A DNA stretch of 64,000 nt from Franconibacter helveticus LMG 23732. Lineage in GTDB: Bacteria > Pseudomonadota > Gammaproteobacteria > Enterobacterales > Enterobacteriaceae. Positions 56,216-64,000 of the stretch are shown in pieces. The notes under the pieces were generated by a model that saw only the letters and a list, made by a program, of their open reading frames with translations, searched no databases and was not told the DNA's origin. The stretch spans positions 50,411 through 114,410 of the forward strand of contig NZ_AWFX01000042.1 of assembly GCF_000463115.2 (NCBI RefSeq), read 5' to 3'. A program made the position numbers and the translations under genes. Each line of letters begins with the position of its first letter. The first letter of the stretch is position 1.

Positions 56216-56831
56216 AGAGTTCGCGGCGGTCAGCGAAAAGCAGCTCGGTTTTTATATCGACAGCGCCCGTTGCTCGGGCTGTAAAGCGTGTCAGGTAGCC
56301 TGCAAAGATAAAAACAACCTTGAGCCGGGCCGTCGTTACCGTCGGGTGTATGAAGTGAAAGGGGGCGGTTTCGCGCCGACCGGGCAGGGCGGGTTAATCC
56401 ATAACGTCTTCGCTTATACGCTTTCACTCTCCTGCAACCACTGCGCCGACCCCATCTGCGTTAAAAACTGCCCGACCACGGCGATGCATAAGCGTCCCGG
56501 AGACGGCATCGTGCGTGTAAATACCGACAAATGCGTCGGCTGCGGTTACTGCGCGTGGTTATGCCCTTACGGCGCGCCGCAGCGCAACACCGTCACCGGG
56601 CAGATGTCGAAATGCGATTTCTGTATCGATCAGCTCGCCGAAGGCAAATCACCGATCTGCGTGGCGACTTGTCCGCTGGGGGCCATTCAGTTTGGCCCCA
56701 TAGCAACGCTGCGGGCGCGTTATGGCGAATTGTGCGACGTAAAAGGGCTGCCTGACTCCACCATCACCCGGCCAAATCTGGTCGTCAAGGCGCATCATGG
56801 CGCAGAAAAAGAGGATGAAAACCATGTCTGA
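56202..56831 (+). CDS. DmsB-like iron-sulfur subunit
   Basis: A 209-residue protein with four [4Fe-4S] motifs in the DmsB order: CSGCKACQVACKDKN (about 24-38), CNHCADPICVKNCP, CVGCGYCAWLCPYGAPQ and CDFCIDQLAEGKSPICVATCP. It carries electrons from the membrane subunit to the molybdenum subunit. It has no signal of its own and should be exported bound to the Tat-signal-bearing partner. It overlaps the catalytic gene by 14 bases and the membrane-subunit gene by 8 bases. Confidence 0.95.
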   Translation: MSQFKEFAAVSEKQLGFYIDSARCSGCKACQVACKDKNNLEPGRRYRRVYEVKGGGFAPTGQGGLIHNVFAYTLSLSCNHCADPICVKNCPTTAMHKRPGDGIVRVNTDKCVGCGYCAWLCPYGAPQRNTVTGQMSKCDFCIDQLAEGKSPICVATCPLGAIQFGPIATLRARYGELCDVKGLPDSTITRPNLVVKAHHGAEKEDENHV

Positions 56832-57645
56832 ATGGCCATTGATGGCGTTTACGCTCTTGTTTCAGGGCGCAGTGGGGTACTGGCTGATGATGCTGCTTTG
56901 CGAAACGCCGGCCTGTCGGGCCGGGCAGCGGAGCCTGTTAACCTTCCCGGCGCTTTTTGCGGTGCTGTTCGCCGGCGCGCTGGGGCTTGCGGCCTCAACG
57001 CTGCATCTGGGATACCCGCTGAACGCGTTTCACGCGCTGCGCCACCTTTCCAGCTCCTGGCTTAGCCGCGAGATTGTAATGGCCGGGCTGTTTCTGGCGC
57101 TGGCGGCATTGTGTACGCTGCTGGCGTTGCGTAAAGGCCGGATCCCGCCAGCGCTGTTGTGGCTGGTTGCGCTGGCTGGTCTGGTCGATATCGGCTGCAT
57201 GGGGGCCATTTACCGTTACTCGTCGGTAGCGACATGGATGCACGTCACTACCTGGGTTATGTTTTACGGCGCGGCAGCGGTGCTGGGCGCGGCGATCCTG
57301 CTGCTGCGCCTTGATTACCGGGGCGAATGTCCGGTTTCGGTACAGCGCGGCCTTACGCTGCTGATTATTACGACGCTGCTGGTTCGGCTGCTATTCCAGC
57401 CCCTGTACCAGAGCTTTCTTTCCTCGGCCGAGGTGACAGTAACGTTTCCGCTACCGGCGCTGGAGGTTTATTCGCACCTGTGGCCGTTGCGGCTTCTGGC
57501 ATGGAGCCTTTCAGCGGCGGGCGCGCTGTTGCTTATCATCAGCCTTATGCGCCCCAGAAGCGCGCTCTGGCTGCGGGCAGGCGCTGTGCTGTTAATTGTG
57601 GCGGAAGTGCTGCTGCGACAGCTTTTTTTCATCGTCGAACTGTGA
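56824..57645 (+). CDS. DmsC-like membrane anchor subunit
   Basis: A 273-residue hydrophobic protein with eight predicted helices that anchors the enzyme and oxidises menaquinol. The ATG at 56824 has GAGG upstream and gives MSEWPLMAFTLLFQ, like E. coli DmsC; ATGs at 56797 and 56815 are possible but lie deeper in dmsB. Markers are LHLGYPLNAFHALRHLSSSWLSREI and the final VAEVLLRQLFFIVEL. Sequence conservation is low, as usual for this subunit. Confidence 0.88.
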   Translation: MSEWPLMAFTLLFQGAVGYWLMMLLCETPACRAGQRSLLTFPALFAVLFAGALGLAASTLHLGYPLNAFHALRHLSSSWLSREIVMAGLFLALAALCTLLALRKGRIPPALLWLVALAGLVDIGCMGAIYRYSSVATWMHVTTWVMFYGAAAVLGAAILLLRLDYRGECPVSVQRGLTLLIITTLLVRLLFQPLYQSFLSSAEVTVTFPLPALEVYSHLWPLRLLAWSLSAAGALLLIISLMRPRSALWLRAGAVLLIVAEVLLRQLFFIVEL

Positions 57646-57694
57646 AGTTATTTTCACTGGTTGCTCCCCCCGCGCCGCCGCGCGTGGGGGCGTA

Positions 57695-58511
57695 ATGTCT
57701 CCATCAGCGCGTCAGGCAAAGCGGCTGTGAAGCCTGCCGGACGCGCTGCCCCGCGCAGGCTTTTCGCTTTACTGAAGGCCGCATGCGGCTTGATGAGCAG
57801 CGGTGCGTTGGCTGCGGCATCTGCCTGTTTGTTTGTCCTTGCGATGCGATAGAAAACCTGAGCGCGCCAGCGCGGGCCGTGCGTGATGGCGTACTGCTCG
57901 GCCCGTTTACGCTGCCGGTAAGCGTTGAGGAGCTCCTGATGTGGCACGCGCAGCACCAGATTCGTGCTGTCGCGCTCGATCCGTTTCGCTTCCCGGGCTG
58001 GGCTGTCACGCTCGCCGCGCTTAATCTTCAGTTGCGAAAAGCAGGCCAGACGCCGTGGCGGCTTGCCGCGCCGTCAGAGGCAGCGTCGCAGCGGGAGAGA
58101 AGAAGATGGCTTCGCCTTGCTGAAGAGAACGCGACGCTGAGCGTCACGGCTGGCAGCCGCGCAAGACGACGCTTGTGGCGCGTGACCAGCGAATACGTTA
58201 TCGCCCTGAACCAGAAGAAATGCACGTTGTGCGGCGCCTGCGGCCGCATTTGCAGCGCGGGGGCCATGCATTTTGCTGAAAGCGAAGTGCGGCTCAACGC
58301 GATGGACTGCACCGGGTGCCGGGGGTGCGAAGCGGTTTGTCCGGTGGGCGCGGTCGCTATTACCAGAGGCGAGGTGAATAGCATCATCCAACTCACCGTG
58401 AGCGAAACAGCGTGCCCCGTCTGTAAACAGCCGCGGCTAAGCTGGCCTGGCAAAGAGGGGCAGCCTTGTCCCTTATGCCTGCGTCATCACCATGGCATGC
58501 GCGAAGCCTGA
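57695..58511 (+). pseudogene. Ferredoxin-type 4Fe-4S protein after dmsABC, N-terminus frameshifted
   Basis: The uninterrupted frame starts at ATG 57783 (242 residues): CVGCGICLFVCP, CTLCGACGRIC, CTGCRGCEAVCP and a C-terminal zinc-ribbon-like CPVC...CPLC. The same frame reads cleanly upstream as a further cluster motif, GCEACRTRCPAQAF, but has no start codon there. A proper start with G-rich ribosome-binding site lies at ATG 57695 in another frame (MSPSARQAKRL then TGA). Adding one TG pair to the TGTG at about 57725-57729 joins them as RLCEACRTRCP, giving 272 residues. The product would be a poly-ferredoxin accessory or electron-transfer protein for the oxidoreductase. A shortened protein from 57783 (AAGG upstream) remains possible. 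Sequencing error cannot be excluded. Confidence 0.75.
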
Positions 58512-58706
58512 TTAGTTACAACATACTATAAAGAGGAATGAACGGTTTGGCCTTAGCGCGGGTTTTTAAGCCTGCTTGTTAAGATTGATGGTTAAGCCTG
58601 CCTGGTAAGCCTGGCAGGGGGCCGGGGTTTAGCCTTTGCCCGCTGTCATTAATCTGTCACAGCCGCTCTTTATAACAGGGGCAACGTTAAAAAGGACGCT
58701 ATCCCC

Positions 58707-60062
58707 ATGAAAATAAAACCCCTTGCGCTGCTGTGCGCCACGCTCTTTTCGTTCTCGCTTCAGGCTGCTGAACCGCAGGTTTCTCGTTACGTTGTCACAT
58801 TTCCGCAGGGCGATCGCGTTGCTTACCAGGGCGACTATACCAGCGCATTTCCACAGGGGCTGCCGGTTGGGGTTGGCTCCGGCCTGCAATTTTTACGCAA
58901 AGAGGGCGACAGTCTGGTTTTCGCCACGGTGACCGATCGCGGTCCGAATGCGGATTCCCCAAAAGCGGGCAAGCGCGAGTCAAAAATTTTCGCAAGCCCC
59001 GGCTACGCGCCGCAGCTAATGACGATCCGCGTCAGCGGCGATAAAGCCGAAGCTACAGAGGGCAAGCCGCTGCACGACGAGCAGGGAAACATTACCGGCT
59101 TGCCGCTGCCGGAAGGGCTGATTGGCGCAACCAACGAGCTGGCGCTGAATGACGCGCTGCAACCGCTGAAAAGCGATCGCCGCGGGCTGGATACCGAAGG
59201 CATTACGCCTGATGGCAAGGGCGGCTACTGGCTGTGTGACGAATACGGGCCGTTTATCATCCATGTAGACGCGAACGGTAAAATCCTGGAAAAACATGGC
59301 CCCCAGGCGGACCAGGGCGAGCAGGCCGTCGCGGGCGGTTTGCCGAATATCGTTAAGTGGCGGCAGTCTAACCGCGGGTTTGAAGGGCTGACCCGCATGC
59401 CGGATGGCCGTATCATCGCCGCGGTGCAAAGCACGCTCGACATTGACGGTAAAACCAAAAACAGCGCGCGCTTTACACGGCTGGTCAGTTTCGACCCGGC
59501 CAGCGGCAAAACGGCGATGTATGGCTACCCGATCGATATCGACGTCTATAAAAAAGCAAAAGACGCCAAAATTGGCGATATCGTGGCGCTTGATAATGAC
59601 CGCCTGTTGCTGATTGAGCAGGGCGGCGATAAAAACAAAACCATGCGTAACTTGGTTTATGTGGTGGATCTGCGCAACGCGACCGATCTCAGCGCTTTTG
59701 ATAAAGAACAACCGCCGGAATTTGACGACGCGGACAAGCTCAACGCGCGCGGCATAAAACTCGCCGCTAAATCGCTGCTGGTTGACCTGCGCAAGCTGGG
59801 TTGGCAGCAGGAAAAAGCGGAAGGGCTGACGGTTGTCGACAAGCAAACCATCGCGGTTATCAACGACAACGACTTTGGCCTTCAGGCGACGCTTGAAAAA
59901 CCCGAAGGCGACAAGCAGGATGCCGATGAGTATCAGGTCGACGGCAAAGGTCATCTGACGCTGGATGGCAAAACCGTGGCAACCCGTATCGGCATTAAGC
60001 CGCTGGAAAAACCACAGTCAGAAAACGATCTCTGGGTAATTAAGCTCGATAAGCCGTTCTGA
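58707..60062 (+). CDS. Exported phytase-like esterase (PF13449 type)
   Basis: A 451-residue protein with a Sec signal peptide (residues 1-21, ending SLQAAEP). The mature part is a beta-propeller of the esterase-like/phytase-like group: VGSGLQFLRKEGDSLVFATVTDRGPNAD, DTEGITPDGKGGYWLCDEYGPF, RGFEGLTRMPDGRIIAAVQS, and AVINDNDFG. The DTEG, DEYGP and NDNDFG acidic clusters are likely metal-binding sites, as in Ca-dependent phytases. It may hydrolyse phosphate esters in the periplasm; activity is unproven. Just upstream (58566-58620) the motif TAAGCCTG repeats three times. Closed by a strong terminator. Confidence 0.88.
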   Translation: MKIKPLALLCATLFSFSLQAAEPQVSRYVVTFPQGDRVAYQGDYTSAFPQGLPVGVGSGLQFLRKEGDSLVFATVTDRGPNADSPKAGKRESKIFASPGYAPQLMTIRVSGDKAEATEGKPLHDEQGNITGLPLPEGLIGATNELALNDALQPLKSDRRGLDTEGITPDGKGGYWLCDEYGPFIIHVDANGKILEKHGPQADQGEQAVAGGLPNIVKWRQSNRGFEGLTRMPDGRIIAAVQSTLDIDGKTKNSARFTRLVSFDPASGKTAMYGYPIDIDVYKKAKDAKIGDIVALDNDRLLLIEQGGDKNKTMRNLVYVVDLRNATDLSAFDKEQPPEFDDADKLNARGIKLAAKSLLVDLRKLGWQQEKAEGLTVVDKQTIAVINDNDFGLQATLEKPEGDKQDADEYQVDGKGHLTLDGKTVATRIGIKPLEKPQSENDLWVIKLDKPF

Positions 60063-60082
60063 AGCGCGTCGATTCAATAACC

Positions 60083-60115
60083 GGCGGTCTGGCGCGGAGC
60101 CAGACCGCCTTTTTT
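60083..60115 (+). terminator. Terminator of the phytase-like gene
   Basis: GGCGGTCTGGC-GCGGA-GCCAGACCGCC followed by TTTTTT. Confidence 0.92.
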
Positions 60116-60175
60116 AGTGCTTCCCGGCGTCGTTGAACGGGTCCGCCGGTGATTTCTTGCGGATGAAACGCAGCC

Positions 60176-60997
60176 CTATAACGCCTGCCGTAACTGATAC
60201 TGCTGAATATTCAGCTCCTGCCAGCCGTTGCGCTCAAACACACCGCTCAGGTTATCGGGCACTGCGCACGGGGCGATGATGCCAGGAAAAGCGCCTGCCA
60301 GTTGCGTCAGCAAACGCGAAGCATAACCCTTACCCCGGCATTCCGGCTTCACGTACAGCGCCCGCAACTGCGGCTCTTTAAACAGCGTGTTAACAATGGC
60401 GAACGCCTTATCGTCAAGCGTGACGCCCTGGCCTGGCAAGGCCAGCGCGGTGAGCGGATGTATCAGCCAGGGCAGGGCGTGCGCTTCCTGCATCATCATC
60501 CCGGCTACAATGCCTGGGTCAAGCAACTGCACATCGTCGCAGGGGTTATCCTGCGCGGCCCCCGCGCTGGAAAAGGCGCGCAGGCGGTACTCCTTCGTAA
60601 AGCCCACCCGCTCGTAAAGCTGCTGCGCCGCCTCATTGCCTCTGATAACTTCAACAATCATCTCTTTATCGCCGCGCGCTTTCGCTTGCGCAAGCAGGCT
60701 TTGCATCATCGTTTTGCCAAAGCCTTTGCCGCGCCACTGCGCACGGATAGCAAAGGCCGCCAGGCGCGAGCGCCACCCGCGCCGGGTTATCAGCGCCAGC
60801 GCCACGGGCGTATCGCCTTCAAGCCAAACCCGGCTGTCGGGAAGCGAAAGGGATTCTGCGGCAAAGCGCGGCGCGAAAATGTCGCCCTCAAGGGTAAAAG
60901 GAACAAGGTAGCCTTCAAAACAGCGGTTCAGGATCTCCGCAAGTTCATGGCTGTTGAAGTGCGTGGCGTCAGTCACACGCAGTGTCGGAATTGTCAT
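60176..60997 (-). CDS. Double-GNAT N-acetyltransferase
   Basis: A 273-residue protein with two GNAT folds in tandem. The first has the acetyl-CoA loop IRAQWRGKGFGKTMMQSLL (about residues 88-106) and FTKEYRLRAF; the second has VKPECRGKGYASRLLTQLA (about 216-234). Both R/Q-x-x-G-x-G/A loops look intact. Substrates of such tandem proteins are diverse (small amines, aminoglycosides, mycothiol-type precursors) and cannot be read here. ATG 60997 is preceded by AGGAGCG. Convergent with the phytase-like gene. Confidence 0.87.
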   Translation of the reverse strand: MTIPTLRVTDATHFNSHELAEILNRCFEGYLVPFTLEGDIFAPRFAAESLSLPDSRVWLEGDTPVALALITRRGWRSRLAAFAIRAQWRGKGFGKTMMQSLLAQAKARGDKEMIVEVIRGNEAAQQLYERVGFTKEYRLRAFSSAGAAQDNPCDDVQLLDPGIVAGMMMQEAHALPWLIHPLTALALPGQGVTLDDKAFAIVNTLFKEPQLRALYVKPECRGKGYASRLLTQLAGAFPGIIAPCAVPDNLSGVFERNGWQELNIQQYQLRQAL

Positions 60998-61105
60998 GAG
61001 CGCTCCTGTCGTGGCGGAAGGGCATCATAACATGGACAAATATCAGGGAAAGGCTCTGAAAACAGGTGGGTAAAAGCGGACAGGCAAGCCCGTCCGCTCT
61101 GTGTG

Positions 61106-62641
61106 TCAGAGTTTGAACACCGCCACGGAGGCGTTCAGCAACTGCGACTGTTCTTTCAGGGAATGCGCTGCGGCGGAGGCTTCCTCCACCAGGGCGGCGT
61201 TTTGCTGGGTGACGGAATCCATCTGCGCCACCGCGAGGTTTATCTGCTCAATGCCGCGGCTCTGCTCGCTGGTAGACAGCGCGATTTCCGACATTAGCTC
61301 AGAAACATGCTTAATGGCGATGATAATCCCTTTCATGCTCTCCCCGGCGCGGCTGACCAGCGCGCTGCCCTGGTTGACCTGCTCGCCGGATTGTTCAATC
61401 AGCTCTTTGATCTCTTTCGCCGCCACCGAGGAGCGCTGGGCGAGGTTGCGCACTTCGCTTGCCACGACGGCGAAACCGCGGCCCTGTTCGCCCGCGCGCG
61501 CTGCCTCAACCGCCGCGTTAAGCGCCAGAATGTTTGTCTGGAAGGCGATGTCTTCAATAATGCCGATGATGTTTTCAATCTTGCCGGCGCTGGATTCAAT
61601 TTTGCCCATCGAGGCGATGACATCTTCGACAATGGCGTTGCCTTCCTGCGCCGCGCTGCGCATGGTGCCCGTGAGGGTGTTTGCTTCATGCGCGTTGCCG
61701 GAAGTCTGTTTAACCGTCGCTGTCAGCTGTTCCATGCTGGCTGCCGTTTCGCCAAGCGAGGCCGCCTGCTCCTCGGTGCGTGCGGAAAGATCGGTATTGC
61801 CCGCGGCAATCTCTTCAGAGGCGAACGCCACGGTCTGGCTTGATTCACGCACCTGGCCGATGATTTCCGTCAGCGACAGGCGCGTCGTTTCCAGCGCGCG
61901 CAGCATTTCGCCAATTTCATCTTTCGCGTCAGAGAGCACCGGGGTGTGCAGATCGCCTGCCGCCATCTCAACGCAGTGCGCGCGGGCGGCATCCAGCGGT
62001 TTCAGCACGCGGCGCTTGAGCAATGCGAAAATCACCGCAATCAACGCCAGGAAAAGCAGCGCGAAAAAGGCTATCAGCAGCAGCCCGGAAACAAAGCTCG
62101 CCTGGACTTCGTCATTCTGCTGGCGGGCGTAATCTTCCCGGAACGCCAGAAGCTGATCGAGGGAGATTTCAAACTGGCGATCCAGCTGCGGCAGCGTAGT
62201 GGTAACAAGCTGAACATAGCTTGCGCTGTCGTTACGCGCCACGGCGTCCAGTAACGGCCGCAACCCCCCGTCGCGGTACGCCTGCCAGTTACGGCGATAG
62301 GTATCCGCAAGCGTCGCTTCGCCAGCTTGTTTCAACGCCGCCACGTATTGGGTAAAGGCGCCGTCGGCTTTGCCTAACACTTCGCGGGCGCTGGCTAACG
62401 ATTGCTGCGCCTTTTGTGTGTCGCCCGCCGCCTGGCTCTGCATCGCTTCCATGGCGCGAACCCGCAGGGTGCGGCTGTGGTTTATCGGATCGATTACCGA
62501 AAGCACGACGCGGATTTCTTTATTTACGCTGTCCAGCGACTGGTTGCTGCGGATAAGCGAATGGATAGTGGAAACGGTACTGGCAAGAAAGATAACTACC
62601 AGCGCGCTAAAAACAATAAATGAAAAACGTCTGACTGACAT
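61106..62641 (-). CDS. Methyl-accepting chemotaxis protein, four-helix-bundle sensor, no C-terminal tether
   Basis: A 511-residue chemoreceptor starting at ATG 62641 after AAGGA (the open frame to 62713 lacks a ribosome-binding site). Two membrane helices (about 7-30 and 188-210) enclose a roughly 155-residue periplasmic four-helix domain of the Tar/Tsr type (TarH). HAMP ([16 protein letters not shown]) and the conserved hairpin ([20 protein letters not shown]) follow. It ends SVAVFKL and lacks NWETF, so it depends on other receptors for efficient adaptation. Ligand unknown. The order of tethers is the reverse of E. coli expectation: the Trg of this window has the tether and this Tsr-like protein does not. 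Confidence 0.92.
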   Translation of the reverse strand: MSVRRFSFIVFSALVVIFLASTVSTIHSLIRSNQSLDSVNKEIRVVLSVIDPINHSRTLRVRAMEAMQSQAAGDTQKAQQSLASAREVLGKADGAFTQYVAALKQAGEATLADTYRRNWQAYRDGGLRPLLDAVARNDSASYVQLVTTTLPQLDRQFEISLDQLLAFREDYARQQNDEVQASFVSGLLLIAFFALLFLALIAVIFALLKRRVLKPLDAARAHCVEMAAGDLHTPVLSDAKDEIGEMLRALETTRLSLTEIIGQVRESSQTVAFASEEIAAGNTDLSARTEEQAASLGETAASMEQLTATVKQTSGNAHEANTLTGTMRSAAQEGNAIVEDVIASMGKIESSAGKIENIIGIIEDIAFQTNILALNAAVEAARAGEQGRGFAVVASEVRNLAQRSSVAAKEIKELIEQSGEQVNQGSALVSRAGESMKGIIIAIKHVSELMSEIALSTSEQSRGIEQINLAVAQMDSVTQQNAALVEEASAAAHSLKEQSQLLNASVAVFKL

Positions 62642-62852
62642 GAAAGGTCCTTCCCGGGTGAACACGGATAAACGCCGCCAGCATTGCGCTGCGGTCAAAA
62701 GGTTTATCGGCATTAAAAGAAAGGAATTTAATTTAAAACAACGTAATTATTGTAAAACAAGAGGTTAAGCTTGGTTACTGGCCGGGCCTGCGCCCCGGAC
62801 AGGAGGCCAGGCTATGCTTAAGCCGTCAGCCGGCGTAACAGGAGGCAGGAAG

Positions 62853-63923
62853 ATGAAAACGCTACAGGGACCTTCAATTTTTCTTTCCCAGTATATTCGC
62901 GACCAGCCGCCGTTCAATGCGCTGGAAAGCATGGCCTCATGGGCGGCGGGGTTAGGGTACAAAGCCGTGCAGTTGCCTACCCATCTGCCGCATATTTTTG
63001 ATCTCAATAAAGCGGCGGAAAGCCAGGAGTATTGCGCCCAGGTGAGCGAAACGCTGCGCAACCGCGGCGTGCAGATAAGCGAGCTTTCAACGCATTTGCA
63101 GGGGCAACTGGTGGCGGTGCATCCTGCTTACGACAAGGCGTTTTCCCGCTTTGCGCCATCTTCACTGCGCCTTGACGCCCATGCGCGCCAGCAGTGGGCG
63201 ATAAGCGTATTAAAAAAAGCGGCGAAGGCTTCGCAGAATCTGGGGCTTAAAGCGCACGCCACTTTTTCAGGCTCGCTCGCCTGGCCTTTCTTCTACCCCT
63301 GGCCGCCGCATAATGCCGTGTTGTTTGAGGAGGCGTTCTCTGAGCTGGCATCGCGCTGGCGGCCCATACTCGACAGTTTTGAGGAATCAGGCGTCGATCT
63401 CTGTTTTGAGCTGCACCCGGGAGAAGATTTGCACGACGGCGCCACCTTCGGCCGTTTTCTGGAATTAGTTCATCACCATCCGCGCTGCAATATTCTCTAT
63501 GATCCCAGCCATATGCTGTTGCAGCACATGGATTACCTTGGGTTTATCGACCACTGGCACTCGCGCATCCGCGCTTTTCACGTTAAAGACGCGGAGTTCA
63601 ACGCCTCGGCTCAGAGCGGCGTCTACGGCGGTTATCAGGACTGGCCGCAGCGCCCGGGCCGCTTCCGCTCTCCGGGCGACGGGCAAATCAACTTTAAAGG
63701 CATTTTCAGCAAGCTCGCGCAATATGACTATCCCGGCTGGGCGACGCTTGAGTGGGAGTGCTGCCTGAAGGATGGCGAAACGGGCGCCCGCGAAGGGGCG
63801 AAATTTATCAGCGAGCATATTATTCGCGTTTCGAAACACCAGTTTGACGATTTTGCAGCGCAAAAACAGGAACGGGAAGCAGCGCGGGAACTGTTAGGGC
63901 TGGACAGCCGAAGCAGCAAATAA
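62853..63923 (+). CDS. Sugar phosphate isomerase/epimerase (xylose-isomerase-like TIM barrel)
   Basis: A 356-residue AP-endonuclease-2-family TIM barrel. The ATG at 62853 has AGGAGG followed by AGGAAG just upstream. Metal ligands of the family are visible in order: Glu in CFELHPGED, Asp/His in NILYDPSHM, His in IRAFHVKDAEF and Glu in ATLEWECCL. Such enzymes isomerise or epimerise sugars or inososes, often with Gfo/Idh-type dehydrogenases. It begins 211 bases from the divergent chemoreceptor gene, so control may be shared. Substrate unknown. Confidence 0.88.
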   Translation: MKTLQGPSIFLSQYIRDQPPFNALESMASWAAGLGYKAVQLPTHLPHIFDLNKAAESQEYCAQVSETLRNRGVQISELSTHLQGQLVAVHPAYDKAFSRFAPSSLRLDAHARQQWAISVLKKAAKASQNLGLKAHATFSGSLAWPFFYPWPPHNAVLFEEAFSELASRWRPILDSFEESGVDLCFELHPGEDLHDGATFGRFLELVHHHPRCNILYDPSHMLLQHMDYLGFIDHWHSRIRAFHVKDAEFNASAQSGVYGGYQDWPQRPGRFRSPGDGQINFKGIFSKLAQYDYPGWATLEWECCLKDGETGAREGAKFISEHIIRVSKHQFDDFAAQKQEREAARELLGLDSRSSK

Positions 63924-63948
63924 AAGGCGGGAACGTCACATTCCCGCC
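63923..63948 (-). terminator. Minus-strand terminator at the right edge
   Basis: GGCGGGAA-N7-TTCCCGCC. The T-run is on the minus strand (TTTTATTTG), so it belongs to the gene entering from the right edge. Confidence 0.7.
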
Positions 63949-63964
63949 GTAATGAAAGCAAAGG

Positions 63965-64000
63965 TTAATCAAACACGCCGTTGATAATGGCGGTGACCAC
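63965..64000 (-). CDS. C-terminal tail of a gene entering from the right edge
   Basis: Minus-strand codons give VVTAIINGVFD and stop (TAA at 63967-63965). Only 11 residues are visible, too few to name the protein. The minus-oriented terminator just beyond supports a real gene. Confidence 0.45.
   Translation of the reverse strand: MVTAIINGVFD

Noticed and set aside
58566..58625. Three TAAGCCTG repeats before the phytase-like gene as an operator array
   Set aside because: Spacing is irregular (26 and 14 bases) and the matches are short; noted only in the gene entry.

Overview
The window is chromosomal DNA of a high-GC member of the Enterobacteriaceae. The genus cannot be fixed from sequence alone; the gene content fits the Cronobacter/Kosakonia/Enterobacter/Klebsiella part of the family. 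Most of it follows the block I recall from E. coli K-12: trg, ydcI, ydcJ, opgD, rimL, ydcK, tehB, ydcL, ydcO, ydcN, rlhA, yncJ, ydcR, ydcSTUV, patD. Accessory genes have been inserted between these backbone genes. I see no rRNA, tRNA, CRISPR array, insertion sequence, integrase or prophage.

Layout. 1-4.7 kb: an alpha/beta hydrolase running off the left edge, a three-repeat psiF, cybB, an MFS transporter and a small secreted protein. 4.66-6.2 kb: formaldehyde-responsive frmR-frmA with a visible operator and no frmB beside it. 6.3-8.0 kb: trg. 8.2-9.8 kb: a YciF-like ferritin-fold protein and an Old Yellow Enzyme. 9.9-14.0 kb: ydcI (PcaQ family), pcaG, pcaH and divergent ydcJ; the ring-cleaving protocatechuate dioxygenase sits between ydcI and ydcJ. 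14.0-18.4 kb: a carboxylesterase, a frameshifted lysR, a YbdL-like aminotransferase and an amino-acid binding protein. 19.0-20.7 kb: opgD. 21.2-25.0 kb: a lipase-type type VI effector (Tle3-like) with two tandem immunity lipoproteins. 25.0-34.6 kb: hpxO, then rimL to yncJ. 34.7-40.6 kb: an SMR exporter, a secreted alkyl sulfatase, a YicS-like protein and a CioAB-type oxidase with its DUF2474 subunit. 40.8-48.0 kb: ydcR, ydcSTUV and patD. 48.2-53.7 kb: a second YdcL-like lipoprotein, a gene-poor stretch, two small genes, and a spermidine-dehydrogenase-like flavoprotein with a triheme cytochrome c. 53.8-58.5 kb: a DMSO-reductase-type operon ending in a frameshifted ferredoxin. 58.7-64.0 kb: a phytase-like secreted protein, a double-GNAT protein, a second chemoreceptor, a TIM-barrel sugar isomerase, and the tail of a minus-strand gene.

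How the genes work together. Three combinations stand out. (1) ydcSTUV, patD and the SpdH-like flavoprotein with cytochrome c read as a polyamine route: uptake, oxidation of spermidine or a related amine to an aminoaldehyde, then oxidation to GABA. (2) pcaGH beside the PcaQ-family regulator ydcI suggests what YdcI regulates in strains that have lost pcaGH. (3) The tle3/tli3 locus is a stand-alone attack-and-immunity module whose immunity gene was duplicated together with the 3' end of the effector, which carries its ribosome-binding site. Two genes (lysR at 16.3 kb, ferredoxin at 57.7 kb) carry two-base frameshifts at short dinucleotide repeats.
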